A DNA stretch of 64,000 bases. It comes from Paracidovorax cattleyae. Its GTDB lineage: Bacteria; Pseudomonadota; Gammaproteobacteria; Burkholderiales; Burkholderiaceae_C. Shown here piece after piece: positions 9,238 through 19,536 of the stretch (position 1 is its first letter; each line of letters opens with the position of its first letter). A program made the translations under genes and the position numbers. Where the stretch lies: contig NZ_FNJL01000004.1 in NCBI RefSeq assembly GCF_900104515.1, positions 183,994 through 247,993 on the forward strand. The letters run 5' to 3'. The notes beneath the pieces were generated by a model. It searched no databases. It was not told the origin of the DNA and saw only the letters and a list, made by a program, of their open reading frames with translations.

Positions 9238-9672
9238 ATGACCTCCCCCGAATCGTCTGCTGATGCCCCCGTCCCGGATGCTGGGGGGCTGGCCGATGGT
9301 TTCGCCGTTGCCGGGCGGGTGGTGTTCCGGCATCGCGACGCTCCGCCCCAGCCGGCCTTCGGCGCGCCCTGCAATGGCTGTGGTCTGTGCTGCCTGGCAG
9401 AGCCGTGCCCGCTGGGCATGGTGGTCTCGCGCCGCCGCAGCGGGCCGTGCGCGGCATTGCGGTGGAGCCCGGGCACGGCTCCGGGCATCGCCGGCCGCTA
9501 TGTCTGCGGCCTGGTGGCGGACCCGGCCGCCGTCACCGGCTGGCGCCGCGCCTGGGCGCTGCGCTGGATGGCCCGGCTGGCCCGGCGGTGGATCGCGGCC
9601 GGGCAGGGATGCGACGCTCCGCCGCTGCAGGTGGCGCCCGTGCCGGTCCATCGCACCGACCGCGACCGTTGA
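9238..9672 (+). CDS. Small Cys-rich protein with a CxxCxxCC cluster (YkgJ-like pattern)
   Basis: 144 residues of unknown function. The centre holds CNGCGLCCLAEPCPLG, then two more Cys (GPCAAL and RYVCG). C-x2-C-x2-CC followed by spaced Cys is the pattern of YkgJ/UPF0153-type proteins that are predicted to bind zinc or an iron-sulfur cluster. The ATG at 9238 is chosen over one at 9112 because the extra N-terminus would be Pro-rich and would begin in the terminator region. Start and function are both uncertain; the Cys cluster is directly visible. Confidence 0.7.
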   Translation: MTSPESSADAPVPDAGGLADGFAVAGRVVFRHRDAPPQPAFGAPCNGCGLCCLAEPCPLGMVVSRRRSGPCAALRWSPGTAPGIAGRYVCGLVADPAAVTGWRRAWALRWMARLARRWIAAGQGCDAPPLQVAPVPVHRTDRDR

Positions 9673-9829
9673 TCCGGCTGCCGGTGGGCTTCCGGGCGCC
9701 GAGGTCGCACTCCAGCGTGACGCGCGGGTGACAGTGGGTCAGGGTTTGCGGTGTTGGCACGCCGGGCGGGCTGCGCTGCAATGCCCCGAGCCATTTTCTT
9801 TCTTCCGTTTTCGTTCAGGAGTCACGTAC

Positions 9830-10789
9830 ATGCAGCGACGTCGTTGGATCCAGTGGGGCGCCGCCGCCCTCGCGCCCGCCCTTGCGGCTCGGGCCCAGGG
9901 CTTTCCCGCGCGCCCCGTCAAGCTGGTCGTCGCCTTCCCCGCGGGCGGGCCCACCGACATCACGATGCGGGTGCTCGCGGAAAACGCATCCAAGGTGCTG
10001 GGCCAGCCCGTCATCATCGACAACAAGCCCGGCGCCGGGGGGACGCTGCCCGCGCAGATGCTGCAGTCCTCGCCAGCGGATGGCTACACGGTCGCGCAGA
10101 TCCCGCTCGGGGTCTTCCGCATGCCCTACACCACGAAGATCAACTGGGACCCCGTCAAGGACATCAGCTACGTGATCAACGTGACGGGCTATGCGTTCGG
10201 CGTGGTCGTTCCGGCCGACTCTCCCTTCAAGACCTGGGCGGATTTCGTGGCCTATGCCAGGGCGAATCCCGGCAAGCTCAGCTACGGTTCCACCGGTGCG
10301 CTCACGAGCCCGCACCTGACCATGGAGCGGGTGGTGCAGCAACTGGGCCTGCAGCTGCTGCACGTGCCCTACAAGGGCAGCGCGGACCTCATGCAGGGCA
10401 TCCTGGGCGGACAGCTCATGGCCGCCGCGGACTCCACGGGCTTCGCGCCGCAGGTGGAGGCCGGCAAGCTGCGGGTGCTGAACACCTGGGGCGCGGAGCG
10501 GCTTGCCAAGTTCCCGGATGCGCCCACGCTGAAGGAACTGGGCATCGACATCGTGCAGAACTCCCCCTTCGGCATCGGCGCTCCGAAGGGAACGCCCGCG
10601 GACGTGGTCCGCCGCCTGCACGACGCCTTCAAGGTCGCCATGGACCAGGAGAACTACCGCAGCGCCCTGGCGCGCTACGACATGGTGCCCATCTACATGG
10701 ACACGGCGGCGTACCGCCAGTTCGCCCAGGACACCTACTCGCGGGAGAAGGCCATCATCGAGCGGCTGGGGCTGGCCAAACCCGCCTGA
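9830..10789 (+). CDS. Bug-family (tripartite tricarboxylate) substrate-binding protein
   Basis: 319 residues with a short signal peptide (WIQWGAAALAPALAARAQG) and the Bug receptor core: FPAGGPTDITMRVLAE, then NKPGAGGTLPAQML. Bug receptors bind small carboxylates in the periplasm, and Comamonadaceae carry hundreds of them, mostly without their own transporter, as here. AGGAG at 9817-9821 fixes the ATG at 9830. The ligand is unknown. It converges with the HAD gene. Confidence 0.92.
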   Translation: MQRRRWIQWGAAALAPALAARAQGFPARPVKLVVAFPAGGPTDITMRVLAENASKVLGQPVIIDNKPGAGGTLPAQMLQSSPADGYTVAQIPLGVFRMPYTTKINWDPVKDISYVINVTGYAFGVVVPADSPFKTWADFVAYARANPGKLSYGSTGALTSPHLTMERVVQQLGLQLLHVPYKGSADLMQGILGGQLMAAADSTGFAPQVEAGKLRVLNTWGAERLAKFPDAPTLKELGIDIVQNSPFGIGAPKGTPADVVRRLHDAFKVAMDQENYRSALARYDMVPIYMDTAAYRQFAQDTYSREKAIIERLGLAKPA

Positions 10790-10817
10790 CTCGCGGCCTC
10801 CGCTTCGTGGCCCGCCG

Positions 10818-11720
10818 TCAGCGGCGCTCCGGCGGCCGGCCGGGCTGCAGTATCGCGCGCGCCACTTCTGCGAAACCGGCGCCGCGCTCCGCGCGCGTGA
10901 CGTGGCGGGGCCGGTGCGCCAGTTGCGGCACGAACCGCGCGATGTTGGCCACGCCCACGCTGTGCGGGAAGGCCTCGAACATCTTCTGGTCGTTGGTGGA
11001 ATCGCCCACGTACACCCAGCGCCCGATCTCCTCGTCCAGCGGGCGGCCGAAGAGCTCGCGCACGATCCAGCGTGCGCCTGCGAGCTTGTCGTGGTCGCCG
11101 TACCAGCCATTGATGTGGATGCTGCTCACCGTGGCGTGCATGCCCTCGGCGCGCATGCGCCGCACGACGGCATCGATGGCGGCCTGCGGCAGGTGTGTGA
11201 ATTCGCTGTGGTCGATGGCGATGTCGCACTCCCGCCCGGCGGAGTCGGTGGCCCGGTGGGCACCCGGCACCTCGTTCTCGATCCGCGCCAGCACCTGCTG
11301 CATGCGCGCGTATTGCGCCGCGCGCGTGGCCGCGTCCTGCTGGTAGAACTTGCGCAGCGCCGGCTCGCCGGGACCGGTTGGGCGCACCAGCACGCCATCC
11401 AGGTGTCCGGCGGCAGCGTCGGCGCCACCAGGGAGGCGCACCATCGCCACCGCGCCGTTCTCCGCCACGATCGCATGGACGGGCCAGGAGAGGGCGAAAG
11501 GTTCGCTCCAGCCCGCGGGGCGGCCGGTGACGGGGATGACCATGAGCCCGGCATCCCGGAGCGCCTGCAGCGCGTCCAGCGCGTCGGCCGTGATGGCGCC
11601 GTCGGTGGTCAGCGTGTCGTCGATGTCGGTGAAGACGCCGATCAGGTCGCCGGGGGGCTTCCAGAGGGACAGGGGGAGAAGGCCTGCAGCAGCAAGGGCA
11701 GGCACGTCGGAGTGGGGCAT
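10818..11720 (-). CDS. HAD-IIB family phosphatase
   Basis: 300 residues of the HAD superfamily, class IIB (Cof/sucrose-phosphatase-like cap). Motif I is FTDIDDTLTTDG with both catalytic Asp, motif II PVTGRP, the Lys is in HDKLAGARW, and motif III is YVGDSTNDQKMFEAFP. The chemistry is Mg-dependent phosphate-ester hydrolysis, probably of a sugar phosphate; the substrate is not readable. It lies about 100 bases downstream of the envelope glycosyltransferase genes on the same strand and could belong with them. Confidence 0.85.
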   Translation of the reverse strand: MPHSDVPALAAAGLLPLSLWKPPGDLIGVFTDIDDTLTTDGAITADALDALQALRDAGLMVIPVTGRPAGWSEPFALSWPVHAIVAENGAVAMVRLPGGADAAAGHLDGVLVRPTGPGEPALRKFYQQDAATRAAQYARMQQVLARIENEVPGAHRATDSAGRECDIAIDHSEFTHLPQAAIDAVVRRMRAEGMHATVSSIHINGWYGDHDKLAGARWIVRELFGRPLDEEIGRWVYVGDSTNDQKMFEAFPHSVGVANIARFVPQLAHRPRHVTRAERGAGFAEVARAILQPGRPPERR

Positions 11721-11820
11721 CTGCGGGTCGTGTAAATGGGCGGTTGCAGTCCACGGAATGGCGGTTTCCCCCGGTGGCGCGGTCCTGCCATCGCGCGCGG
11801 CAGGCTGCCGGGTGGACGGC

Positions 11821-12834
11821 TCAGCAGGACGAGGCGTGGCGGCCGATGTCCGGCTCGCACTCGTCGGCCAGCTGCGGGCTCAGGGGCTCCGTCGGCACGC
11901 TGCTCACGTCGTGGTGCAGGAAAGCCACGAGGAACTGGATGCCCACCATGACGGGAAGCGCGGCCAGCATGACGGTGCCACTGGTGGCCGGCTGGTCTCC
12001 CATGGCGCTGTGGATCCATTGCCGCGCGCCGAAGATGCTGCCCCAGGCCAGCAGCAGCAGGCCGAAGATGCTGTAGATCGATCCCGCGTTGAAGTCGCGC
12101 ACGAAATAGCTGTAGCCATAGCGGCGCAGGAAGCGCGAGGCGTGCTTCTTCAGGAATTCGGGCAGCACCTTGCCGATCTTCAGGTTGGATTCTTCATCCG
12201 CATACACGGAATCCATCGGCACGTCGCGCACGACGGCGCGCAGGGTGTTGAGGCGGAACAGCATGTCCGTCTCGAAGAAATAGCGCCGCTCGAGCTTGTC
12301 GAGCGGCAACTCGCGGAGCACGCTGGTATGGACGGCGGTGTACCCGTTGGTCGGGTCCATGATGGTCCAGTATCCGCAGCTCAGCTTGGTCATGAACGAC
12401 AGCACGGCATTGCCGAAAAGCCGCACCGGGGGCATGCCGCGCACCGATTCCGGCCGGAAGAAGCGGTTCCCCTTGGTGTAGTCGGCACGGCCCGCCAGGA
12501 TCGGGCGCACGAAGTGCGGCAGCAGTGCCGGGTCCATCTGCCCGTCGCCGTCGATCTTCACCACGATGTGCATGCCGTCGGCGATCGCCTGGTGGTAGGC
12601 GGTCACGATCGCGCCGCCGACGCCGCGGTTTTCCGGATTGAAGAGCACCTGCAAGCGCGGATCGGTGCAGTTCGCCTGGATGAAGGCGCCGCTTCCATCG
12701 GGGCAGGCATCGTCCACGGCATAGATGCGTTCCACGGACGCCGGTATCGCGCTGATCACCCCCAGCACGTGCTGCGTGACCTTGTAGCAGGGAATCGCCA
12801 CCGCGATGGACATCGTGCTGCGGGTCCGCATCAT
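11821..12834 (-). CDS. GT2-family glycosyltransferase with C-terminal membrane anchors (GtrB/DPM1-like)
   Basis: 337 residues. A GT-A domain fills the N-terminal ~230 residues, with VDDACPDGSG and the metal-binding KIDGDGQMDP, and two hydrophobic segments follow near the C-terminus. This is the layout of GtrB/dolichyl-phosphate mannosyltransferase-like enzymes that load a sugar onto undecaprenyl phosphate at the inner face of the membrane. Its ATG overlaps the stop of the small flippase gene by four bases (ATGA), which fits a coupled lipid-carrier pathway. The sugar is unknown. Confidence 0.88.
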   Translation of the reverse strand: MMRTRSTMSIAVAIPCYKVTQHVLGVISAIPASVERIYAVDDACPDGSGAFIQANCTDPRLQVLFNPENRGVGGAIVTAYHQAIADGMHIVVKIDGDGQMDPALLPHFVRPILAGRADYTKGNRFFRPESVRGMPPVRLFGNAVLSFMTKLSCGYWTIMDPTNGYTAVHTSVLRELPLDKLERRYFFETDMLFRLNTLRAVVRDVPMDSVYADEESNLKIGKVLPEFLKKHASRFLRRYGYSYFVRDFNAGSIYSIFGLLLLAWGSIFGARQWIHSAMGDQPATSGTVMLAALPVMVGIQFLVAFLHHDVSSVPTEPLSPQLADECEPDIGRHASSC

Positions 12835-13184
12835 GCCCCGGCCCTCCCGGCCACGGCGATGCCCGCAAGAATCAACGCACCGCCGATGAAGGTCTGCAGG
12901 TGCAGCGGCTCGCCCAGGAAGAGCCAGCCCAAGGTCGGAACGATGAGGAAGGCAAGACCCATGAAGGGATAGGCCAGATGCAGGGGCGCGCTGCGCAGCA
13001 CCCAGATCCATAGCAACGTCGTGAGGCCGTACAGCGCCAGGGCCACGATGAGCCAGCCGTTGAACAGCCAGTCCGTGATCGCGGGTTGCGGTGGCAGCAG
13101 CATGGCGGCCTTCTTGAACAGGAGTTGTCCGACGGAGATGCCGAGGACGCACAGAAGCGTCAGGGAAGTCAGTAACAGCGACAT
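12831..13184 (-). CDS. Small EamA/SMR-type membrane protein, probable sugar-lipid flippase
   Basis: 117 residues, four membrane helices, with EamA/SMR-like features (LLFKKAAM in helix 1, LAYPFMGLAFLIVPTLGWLF in helix 3). Single small DMT proteins paired with a GT2 enzyme, such as ArnE/F, flip undecaprenyl-linked sugars to the periplasmic face. It sits between the two glycosyltransferase genes, 52 bases after the upstream one and overlapping the downstream one. The flippase role is inferred from this context. Confidence 0.78.
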   Translation of the reverse strand: MSLLLTSLTLLCVLGISVGQLLFKKAAMLLPPQPAITDWLFNGWLIVALALYGLTTLLWIWVLRSAPLHLAYPFMGLAFLIVPTLGWLFLGEPLHLQTFIGGALILAGIAVAGRAGA

Positions 13185-13236
13185 AGAAAGTTGGGGTGGA
13201 AGGAAGATGTCCGCACAGGGCGGTCGTCCGGGCGCC

Positions 13237-14643
13237 TCAATGCGCTGCGCCCCTGCCGCGGTGGGCCAGCAATATGGGCAGCAGCGGCATGGCGATCATG
13301 AAGAACGGGAGCAAATACCGGTATTCGCCCGCAATGGAGAAGATGAAAATGGCCCCCAGTTGCACAACCATGGGGGTCGCCGCCAGCAGCAGGGCGGCAT
13401 CCCGCTGCCTCGCGCCTTTGAGGAATGCGCAGAACACCAGGAAAATGCCCAGGAAGGGCGTCCAGAGGAGCCAGCGGTATTCGAAGCTGAACTCGAAGAT
13501 CCTGTCCGCGATCTTCTCTGCGCCGGTCCACTGGAAGAGCCGGTAGGTCGATTGGGTGTTCAACTGGCGCAGGATGACTTCTGCATATTTCGGCCCCGGG
13601 AAGCCTCCCATGGCGAAGGCGGAAACGAAGAAGATGTTCACCCGGCTGCCCAGGAACTTCGGCATGTTGTGCCACAGGTTGTATTTGAAGAACTGCTTCA
13701 CGACCGCTTTGCTGTCCGCATTCGTCAGGCTCGAGACCCTGGGGCCTTTGGGAGAGAATTGAAGCGGATCCCAGTAGTCCGGGTCGTAGTGGCTCAGATA
13801 GACGTCCAGGGAGTTGTACTTCTTCAGCAGTTCGACCGTTTCCGGCATGACCCTCGGCTGTGCAGTCCAGAGGTTCATCGGGCGGGGCTGCAGGAAGTTG
13901 ACGGTCTCGTAGATGGCCAGCGGGTAGAGCACTCCATGGCCTTTGCTCTTGTGCGCCTGCGATGCTGCCACCAGCAATCCGCACCACACGATCAGGATGG
14001 CGCCGAGCCAGCGGCGGCCGGCCTTTTCCACCATCAGGGCCAGCAGGGCCACCGGCAGCAGGAAGATGATGCCGTTCGGCCTGGCGAATGCAGCGAACGG
14101 CAGGGTCAGCGCGATCATCGCCACGGAAGCGCGGCTCAGGCTGCGGCGCCGCGCGGTCAACCATATTTCAAAGGTCAGCCCTGCCACGGCGACGGAGTAG
14201 ATGCCGTCCGGATACAGCGTTTCGATGAAATAGACAGTGTGCGGGGCCAGCGCGATGAACACGAGCAGGAAGATCGTCGTCTTCCGGAAGCCCTGCGTCC
14301 AGGACCACGCGAGAATGCGCGAGAAGACCACCGCACAGATCATCATGAGCACCGCAATCGGCACCTCCACCCTCCGGGCGGGCTCATAGAAGATCTTGAC
14401 GAAGTAGTACCAGAAGACGGGTTTGCCGGACCGGTTCGTGACCGGATCCTGGACTTCCAGCAAGACTCCCAGGCTGTCTTCTCCCAGTACCCCGGGCCAG
14501 AACACCATCAGCCACAGGACATAGACGGTCGTCAATATTGCCAGGCACACCACGAACGGGCACCAGTCCGAGGCCGAGCGCCAGTCGGACGTAGAGCCGT
14601 CGGTCGCGCCCCCGGTGAGCGGCATGGTGTGTGTCTTAAGCAT
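13237..14643 (-). CDS. Multispanning membrane protein, probable GT-C-type glycosyltransferase (Gtr-like)
   Basis: About 468 residues with ten or more membrane helices and a large periplasmic section (roughly residues 260-370), as in GT-C enzymes and serotype-converting Gtr proteins. An acidic pair after the first helix (GEDSLG) could serve as the catalytic acidic site. With the flippase and the GT2 gene it forms a three-gene set of the gtrABC kind: charge a lipid carrier, flip it, transfer the sugar to LPS or another surface glycan. The start at 14643 overlaps the prfC stop by eight bases; ATGs at 14673 and 14625 are alternatives. Confidence 0.72.
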   Translation of the reverse strand: MLKTHTMPLTGGATDGSTSDWRSASDWCPFVVCLAILTTVYVLWLMVFWPGVLGEDSLGVLLEVQDPVTNRSGKPVFWYYFVKIFYEPARRVEVPIAVLMMICAVVFSRILAWSWTQGFRKTTIFLLVFIALAPHTVYFIETLYPDGIYSVAVAGLTFEIWLTARRRSLSRASVAMIALTLPFAAFARPNGIIFLLPVALLALMVEKAGRRWLGAILIVWCGLLVAASQAHKSKGHGVLYPLAIYETVNFLQPRPMNLWTAQPRVMPETVELLKKYNSLDVYLSHYDPDYWDPLQFSPKGPRVSSLTNADSKAVVKQFFKYNLWHNMPKFLGSRVNIFFVSAFAMGGFPGPKYAEVILRQLNTQSTYRLFQWTGAEKIADRIFEFSFEYRWLLWTPFLGIFLVFCAFLKGARQRDAALLLAATPMVVQLGAIFIFSIAGEYRYLLPFFMIAMPLLPILLAHRGRGAAH

Positions 14644-16264
14644 TGGTTTGCAGTGCAAGTCCCGCGTGTTCACGCAGCGGATGGAAATGGATCTTCGGGA
14701 ACCGCTCCTGCGCCAGCCGGACGTCGTAGGGGCTGGTGCACAGGTAGGCCAGCGTGTCGGCCGCGTCGTGCGCCATGCGCATCGGGTAGGCGTCCGTGAA
14801 GGCCCGCAGCTCCGGCGGCGTGTCCGCCGTGATCCAGCGCGCGCCCGTGTACTGGCAGTTTTCCAGCCGCACGTCGCAGTCGTATTCGGACTTGAGGCGG
14901 TGCTGCACGACCTCGAATTGCAGCTGGCCCACGGCGCCCAGCAGCATGTTGCCGCCCGCGTCGGGCTTGAAGACCTGGATCGCGCCTTCCTCGCCCAGCT
15001 GGGCCAAACCCTGCTGCAGCTGCTTGGTGCGCAGCGGGTTCTTCAGCACCACGGTCATGAACATCTCGGGCGCGAAGAAGGGCAGGCCGGTGAACTGCAG
15101 GCTGGCGCCATCGGTGATGGTGTCGCCCAACTGCACGCCGCCATGCGTGGTGAAACCGATGATGTCGCCCGCGTAGGCCTCTTCCACGGCCTCGCGCCGC
15201 TGGCTCATGAAAGTCACCACGCTGGTGGGGCGCAGCTCCTTGGCGGTGCGCTGCACCTTGAGCTTCATGCCCGGGGTGTACCTGCCGGAGGCCACGCGCA
15301 CGAAGGCGATGCGGTCGCGGTGGTTGGCGTCCATGTTGGCCTGCACCTTGAACACCACGCCGGAAAAGCTCTGCTCCTCGGGCATCACCGTTTTCTCGAC
15401 GGGCTGCCTGTTGACCACGAGGTTGCTGGTGCGCGGACGCGGCGAGGGCGCGAGGTCCACGAGGGCGTCGAGCACTTCCATCACGCCGAAGTTGTTCACG
15501 CCGGAGCCGAAGAACACGGGCGTCTGCTTGCCCGCGAGGAAGGCCTCGTGGTCCCAGGCCGGGGATGCGCCCACGGCCAGCTCCATGCTTTCGAGCGCCT
15601 CGTCGAAAGTGGGGCCGAAGCGTGCGCGCAGGGCGTCCGCGTCGCTGAGCGGGATGGTCTCGAAATCCTGTGGGCGGCGCTCGCTGCCGGACTCGAACAC
15701 CGTCATGGCCTGCGTGCGCAGGTTGATGATGCCGCCGAAGCTCTTGCCCTGTCCCACCGGCCAGGTCATGGGCACGCAGGGCATGCCGAGTTCGCGCTCG
15801 ACTTCGTCGAGGATGTCCAGGGGCTCGCGCACCTCGCGGTCCATCTTGTTGACGAAGGTGATGATGGGGGTGTCGCGCTGCCGGCAGACTTCGATCAGCC
15901 GCCGCGTCTGCGATTCCACGCCGTTCGCCGCGTCGATCACCATGAGCGCGGAGTCCACGGCAGTGAGAACGCGGTAGGTGTCTTCCGAGAAATCCTTGTG
16001 GCCGGGCGTGTCCAGCAGGTTCACCACGTGGTCGCGGTAGGCCATCTGCATGACCGACGAGGCCACCGAGATGCCGCGCTGCTTCTCGATTTCCATCCAG
16101 TCCGACGTGGCGTGGCGGCTGGCCTTGCGGCCCTTCACGGCGCCGGCGATCTGGATCGCGCCCGAGAACAGGAGCAGCTTTTCCGTGAGCGTGGTCTTGC
16201 CCGCGTCAGGGTGGGAAATGATGGCGAACGTGCGGCGGCGCCGTGTTTCGGAAGCGTAGGACAC
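14636..16264 (-). CDS. prfC: Peptide chain release factor 3
   Basis: 542 residues. The GTPase motifs SHPDAGKTTLTEK (G1), DTPGHKDFSEDT (G3) and NKMDRE (G4) are intact, followed by domains typical of RF3. It recycles RF1/RF2 from the ribosome after termination. The start is GTG (residues VSYASETRRRR) at 16264; no ATG fits, and no strong ribosome site is seen. It is embedded on the same strand between an acyltransferase gene and the envelope glycosyltransferase genes and overlaps the next gene. Confidence 0.95.
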   Translation of the reverse strand: MSYASETRRRRTFAIISHPDAGKTTLTEKLLLFSGAIQIAGAVKGRKASRHATSDWMEIEKQRGISVASSVMQMAYRDHVVNLLDTPGHKDFSEDTYRVLTAVDSALMVIDAANGVESQTRRLIEVCRQRDTPIITFVNKMDREVREPLDILDEVERELGMPCVPMTWPVGQGKSFGGIINLRTQAMTVFESGSERRPQDFETIPLSDADALRARFGPTFDEALESMELAVGASPAWDHEAFLAGKQTPVFFGSGVNNFGVMEVLDALVDLAPSPRPRTSNLVVNRQPVEKTVMPEEQSFSGVVFKVQANMDANHRDRIAFVRVASGRYTPGMKLKVQRTAKELRPTSVVTFMSQRREAVEEAYAGDIIGFTTHGGVQLGDTITDGASLQFTGLPFFAPEMFMTVVLKNPLRTKQLQQGLAQLGEEGAIQVFKPDAGGNMLLGAVGQLQFEVVQHRLKSEYDCDVRLENCQYTGARWITADTPPELRAFTDAYPMRMAHDAADTLAYLCTSPYDVRLAQERFPKIHFHPLREHAGLALQTNA

Positions 16265-16440
16265 AGTGTTTCTGGTGAAGGCGCGGCGCAGCGCAGGGTC
16301 GAAATACGGGCGCTGCGGCTGTGCGCCAATGCACTGCCGCAAGGGGAAAGCAGCCGGGGGAAGTGGCAGTATTCTAGCGGCGGCCCCCGGGCCGGGCCGT
16401 TCCCGGCTCGCCGGGGCTGCCATCGCGCCGCCGGCTCCTT

Positions 16441-17478
16441 TCAGGCTGTGCCCGGAAGCTGTGTCCTCATCCGTGGAGAAAAGCGCTTGAAACGCAAAAC
16501 CGGCGACTCCACCAGGTGCCATGAAGCGTATCCGGCCACCGCCGCCAGGGCGATCGACAGCAGCAGGCTCGGGATGAAGGGCATGTCCGGGTAGAGCGCA
16601 TACACCGACTGCTGCACCGGGCATCCGTAGAGGTAGATGCCATATGACGGATCGCCGCCGCGCTGCAGGAAGGCCAGGGAGGGTACGTTCAGCGAGCCCA
16701 GGAAAATCAGCAGCGGCGGCAGCAGCAGCAGGCCTGCCGAATGCTCCAGATGCAGGCCGAAGAAGAGCAGAGCGGCCAGGGGGGCGAGCACGAGGATGAG
16801 TCGGCCGGAGCAGGCATGGAACTCCTGGCGGAAGACGGCGATGAGCGCGCCGTAGGTGAAATAGGCAGGGTACTCGAACCAGTGCCGCATCTCGCCCGTC
16901 AGGTCCGCATTGCGGGCCGTGAGAAAGAATGCGATGTAGGCCAGGCCGGCAACGCATGCGATCGCACGCGACTTGAACACACCCAGCAATCCAGCGCCTG
17001 CCAGCACGAGGTAGCACAGGCTTTCCATCGGGATGGTCCACAGGGGGCCGTTCATCAGATGCTTGAGCGGGTTGTTTTCAAAGACGCCGGGCAGGTTGGG
17101 GTAGTCCTTGATCAGCAGCAGGTTGCGGAAATAACCGAGCGTTTCAGGATGGGCCAGGAAATCCGCAGCAGGCAGCGAGGTGAAGAAAAGACCGAAGAGG
17201 AAAATATTGCTGAACACCGCGACCAGCACCCCCGGCCAGATCCGCATGAAGCGCTTGAAGAGAAACGGCACGATCTGCGGTTGCCGCAGCCAGCTCTGGG
17301 TGACCAGATAGCCGCTGATCGTGAAGAAGGTCATCACAGCCACCCCGCCCACCATGTTGGAGTGCAGCCAGGAGGGGGGCGCCGTGCGCGTGATGTGGAA
17401 GTGATGGCTGAAGATCACGGCGCTCGCCGCGGCGATGCGCAGCAGATCGAACAGGTTGCTCCTGTGCGGTGTGGACAT
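16441..17478 (-). CDS. Acyltransferase 3 (OafA-like) membrane protein
   Basis: 345 residues with about ten membrane helices. The N-terminus (LFDLLRIAAASAVIFSHHFH) has the paired His of the acyltransferase-3 family, followed by the TFFTISGYL helix. These enzymes move acetyl or similar groups onto surface sugars such as O-antigen. It heads the minus-strand row that continues with prfC and the glycosyltransferases and is divergent from ahcY. The acceptor is unknown. Confidence 0.87.
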   Translation of the reverse strand: MSTPHRSNLFDLLRIAAASAVIFSHHFHITRTAPPSWLHSNMVGGVAVMTFFTISGYLVTQSWLRQPQIVPFLFKRFMRIWPGVLVAVFSNIFLFGLFFTSLPAADFLAHPETLGYFRNLLLIKDYPNLPGVFENNPLKHLMNGPLWTIPMESLCYLVLAGAGLLGVFKSRAIACVAGLAYIAFFLTARNADLTGEMRHWFEYPAYFTYGALIAVFRQEFHACSGRLILVLAPLAALLFFGLHLEHSAGLLLLPPLLIFLGSLNVPSLAFLQRGGDPSYGIYLYGCPVQQSVYALYPDMPFIPSLLLSIALAAVAGYASWHLVESPVLRFKRFSPRMRTQLPGTA

Positions 17479-17563
17479 GGGCGCTGGTTCCTTTGTCGGG
17501 CCCTTTCCGGGGGCAGATCCATTTGCAATCGGGGAGTGGCGGGCTGCTGGGGCCCGATCTCCA

Positions 17564-17569
17564 TATAAT
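17564..17569 (+). promoter_or_regulatory. -10 element of the ahcY promoter
   Basis: A consensus TATAAT that would start transcription near 17576, just before the riboswitch. No convincing -35 box is seen at the right spacing. Confidence 0.6.
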
Positions 17570-17579
17570 CCTGGTCATT

Positions 17580-17664
17580 CCGAGGAGCGTTGCAGCGTCC
17601 TTCATCCCGGTACCCGGGTACTGCAGGGACGCGAGGCTCGGATCATCATTTTGCAACGACGCTC
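17580..17664 (+). ncRNA. S-adenosylhomocysteine (SAH) riboswitch
   Basis: The conserved core of the SAH riboswitch can be folded by eye. P1 pairs CCGAG (17580-17584) with CTCGG (17637-17641). The pseudoknot pairs GAGCG (17585-17589) with CGCTC (17660-17664) and GTTGCA (17589-17594) with TGCAAC (17652-17657), with GA bulged between. The aptamer lies 77 bases before ahcY, its usual target, and turns expression on when SAH accumulates. The 3' part runs toward the ribosome site at about 17730. Confidence 0.9.
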
Positions 17665-17740
17665 GCCCACGCTTTTGTGCGGTGAGTGATCCATTCCCCC
17701 TGCATTGCGTGGTTTACACCTTCTTCACCGGAGAAAAACC

Positions 17741-19171
<1,431 letters not shown>

Positions 19172-19284
19172 CATCCCCCTGAGGCGCTGCGCGCCTTCCC
19201 CCTTCTCTCGCCCCGCTGCGCGCGGCGGGAAGGGGGACGACGCCGGTGGCCCGGCGGAGCCGGTTCCACGGCGTCTGCTGGCCT
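19172..19284. repeat. Dispersed intergenic repeat, copy A
   Basis: About 110 bases directly after the ahcY stop recur in inverted orientation at 31,277-31,388. Shared blocks include GAGGCGCTGCGCGCCTTCCC and GAAGGGGGACGACGCC. The middle can fold into a long hairpin (CCCCCTTCTC against GGGAAGGGGG). It looks like a REP/MITE-type element or a mobile transcript-end hairpin. The rest of the gap up to the tlyA hairpin (19,285-19,491) holds nothing I recognise. Confidence 0.75.
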
Positions 19285-19491
19285 GGGGGTGTGCAAGTGC
19301 CCTGGCGAACGGCAAGCGCTGAGGGCCGTTGGGGCTGTCCGCGTGGGTCGTCGGTTGAACGCGGCTGGTGGCGCTCGGTGAACCGATCTGGGCGCAACGA
19401 CCGTATGCGGCAACAGGTGCCGTACAGCAACGTGCAGCAACGGCGCCGGTCATTTCTGCCAGCCGCTGCAATCGATTGAAGATTGAAATGT

Positions 19492-19515
19492 GGCGGGCCG
19501 CGTGTGCGGCCCGCC
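19492..19515 (+). promoter_or_regulatory. Strong hairpin just before the tlyA ribosome site
   Basis: GGCGGGCCGC (19492-19501) pairs perfectly with GCGGCCCGCC (19506-19515) around a GTGT loop. The tlyA ribosome site (GGAGAGGAAG) begins six bases later. It could be a read-through terminator after ahcY or a leader structure that shapes tlyA translation. Confidence 0.4.
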
Positions 19516-19536
19516 CTGTTGGAGAGGAAGGCGCCG

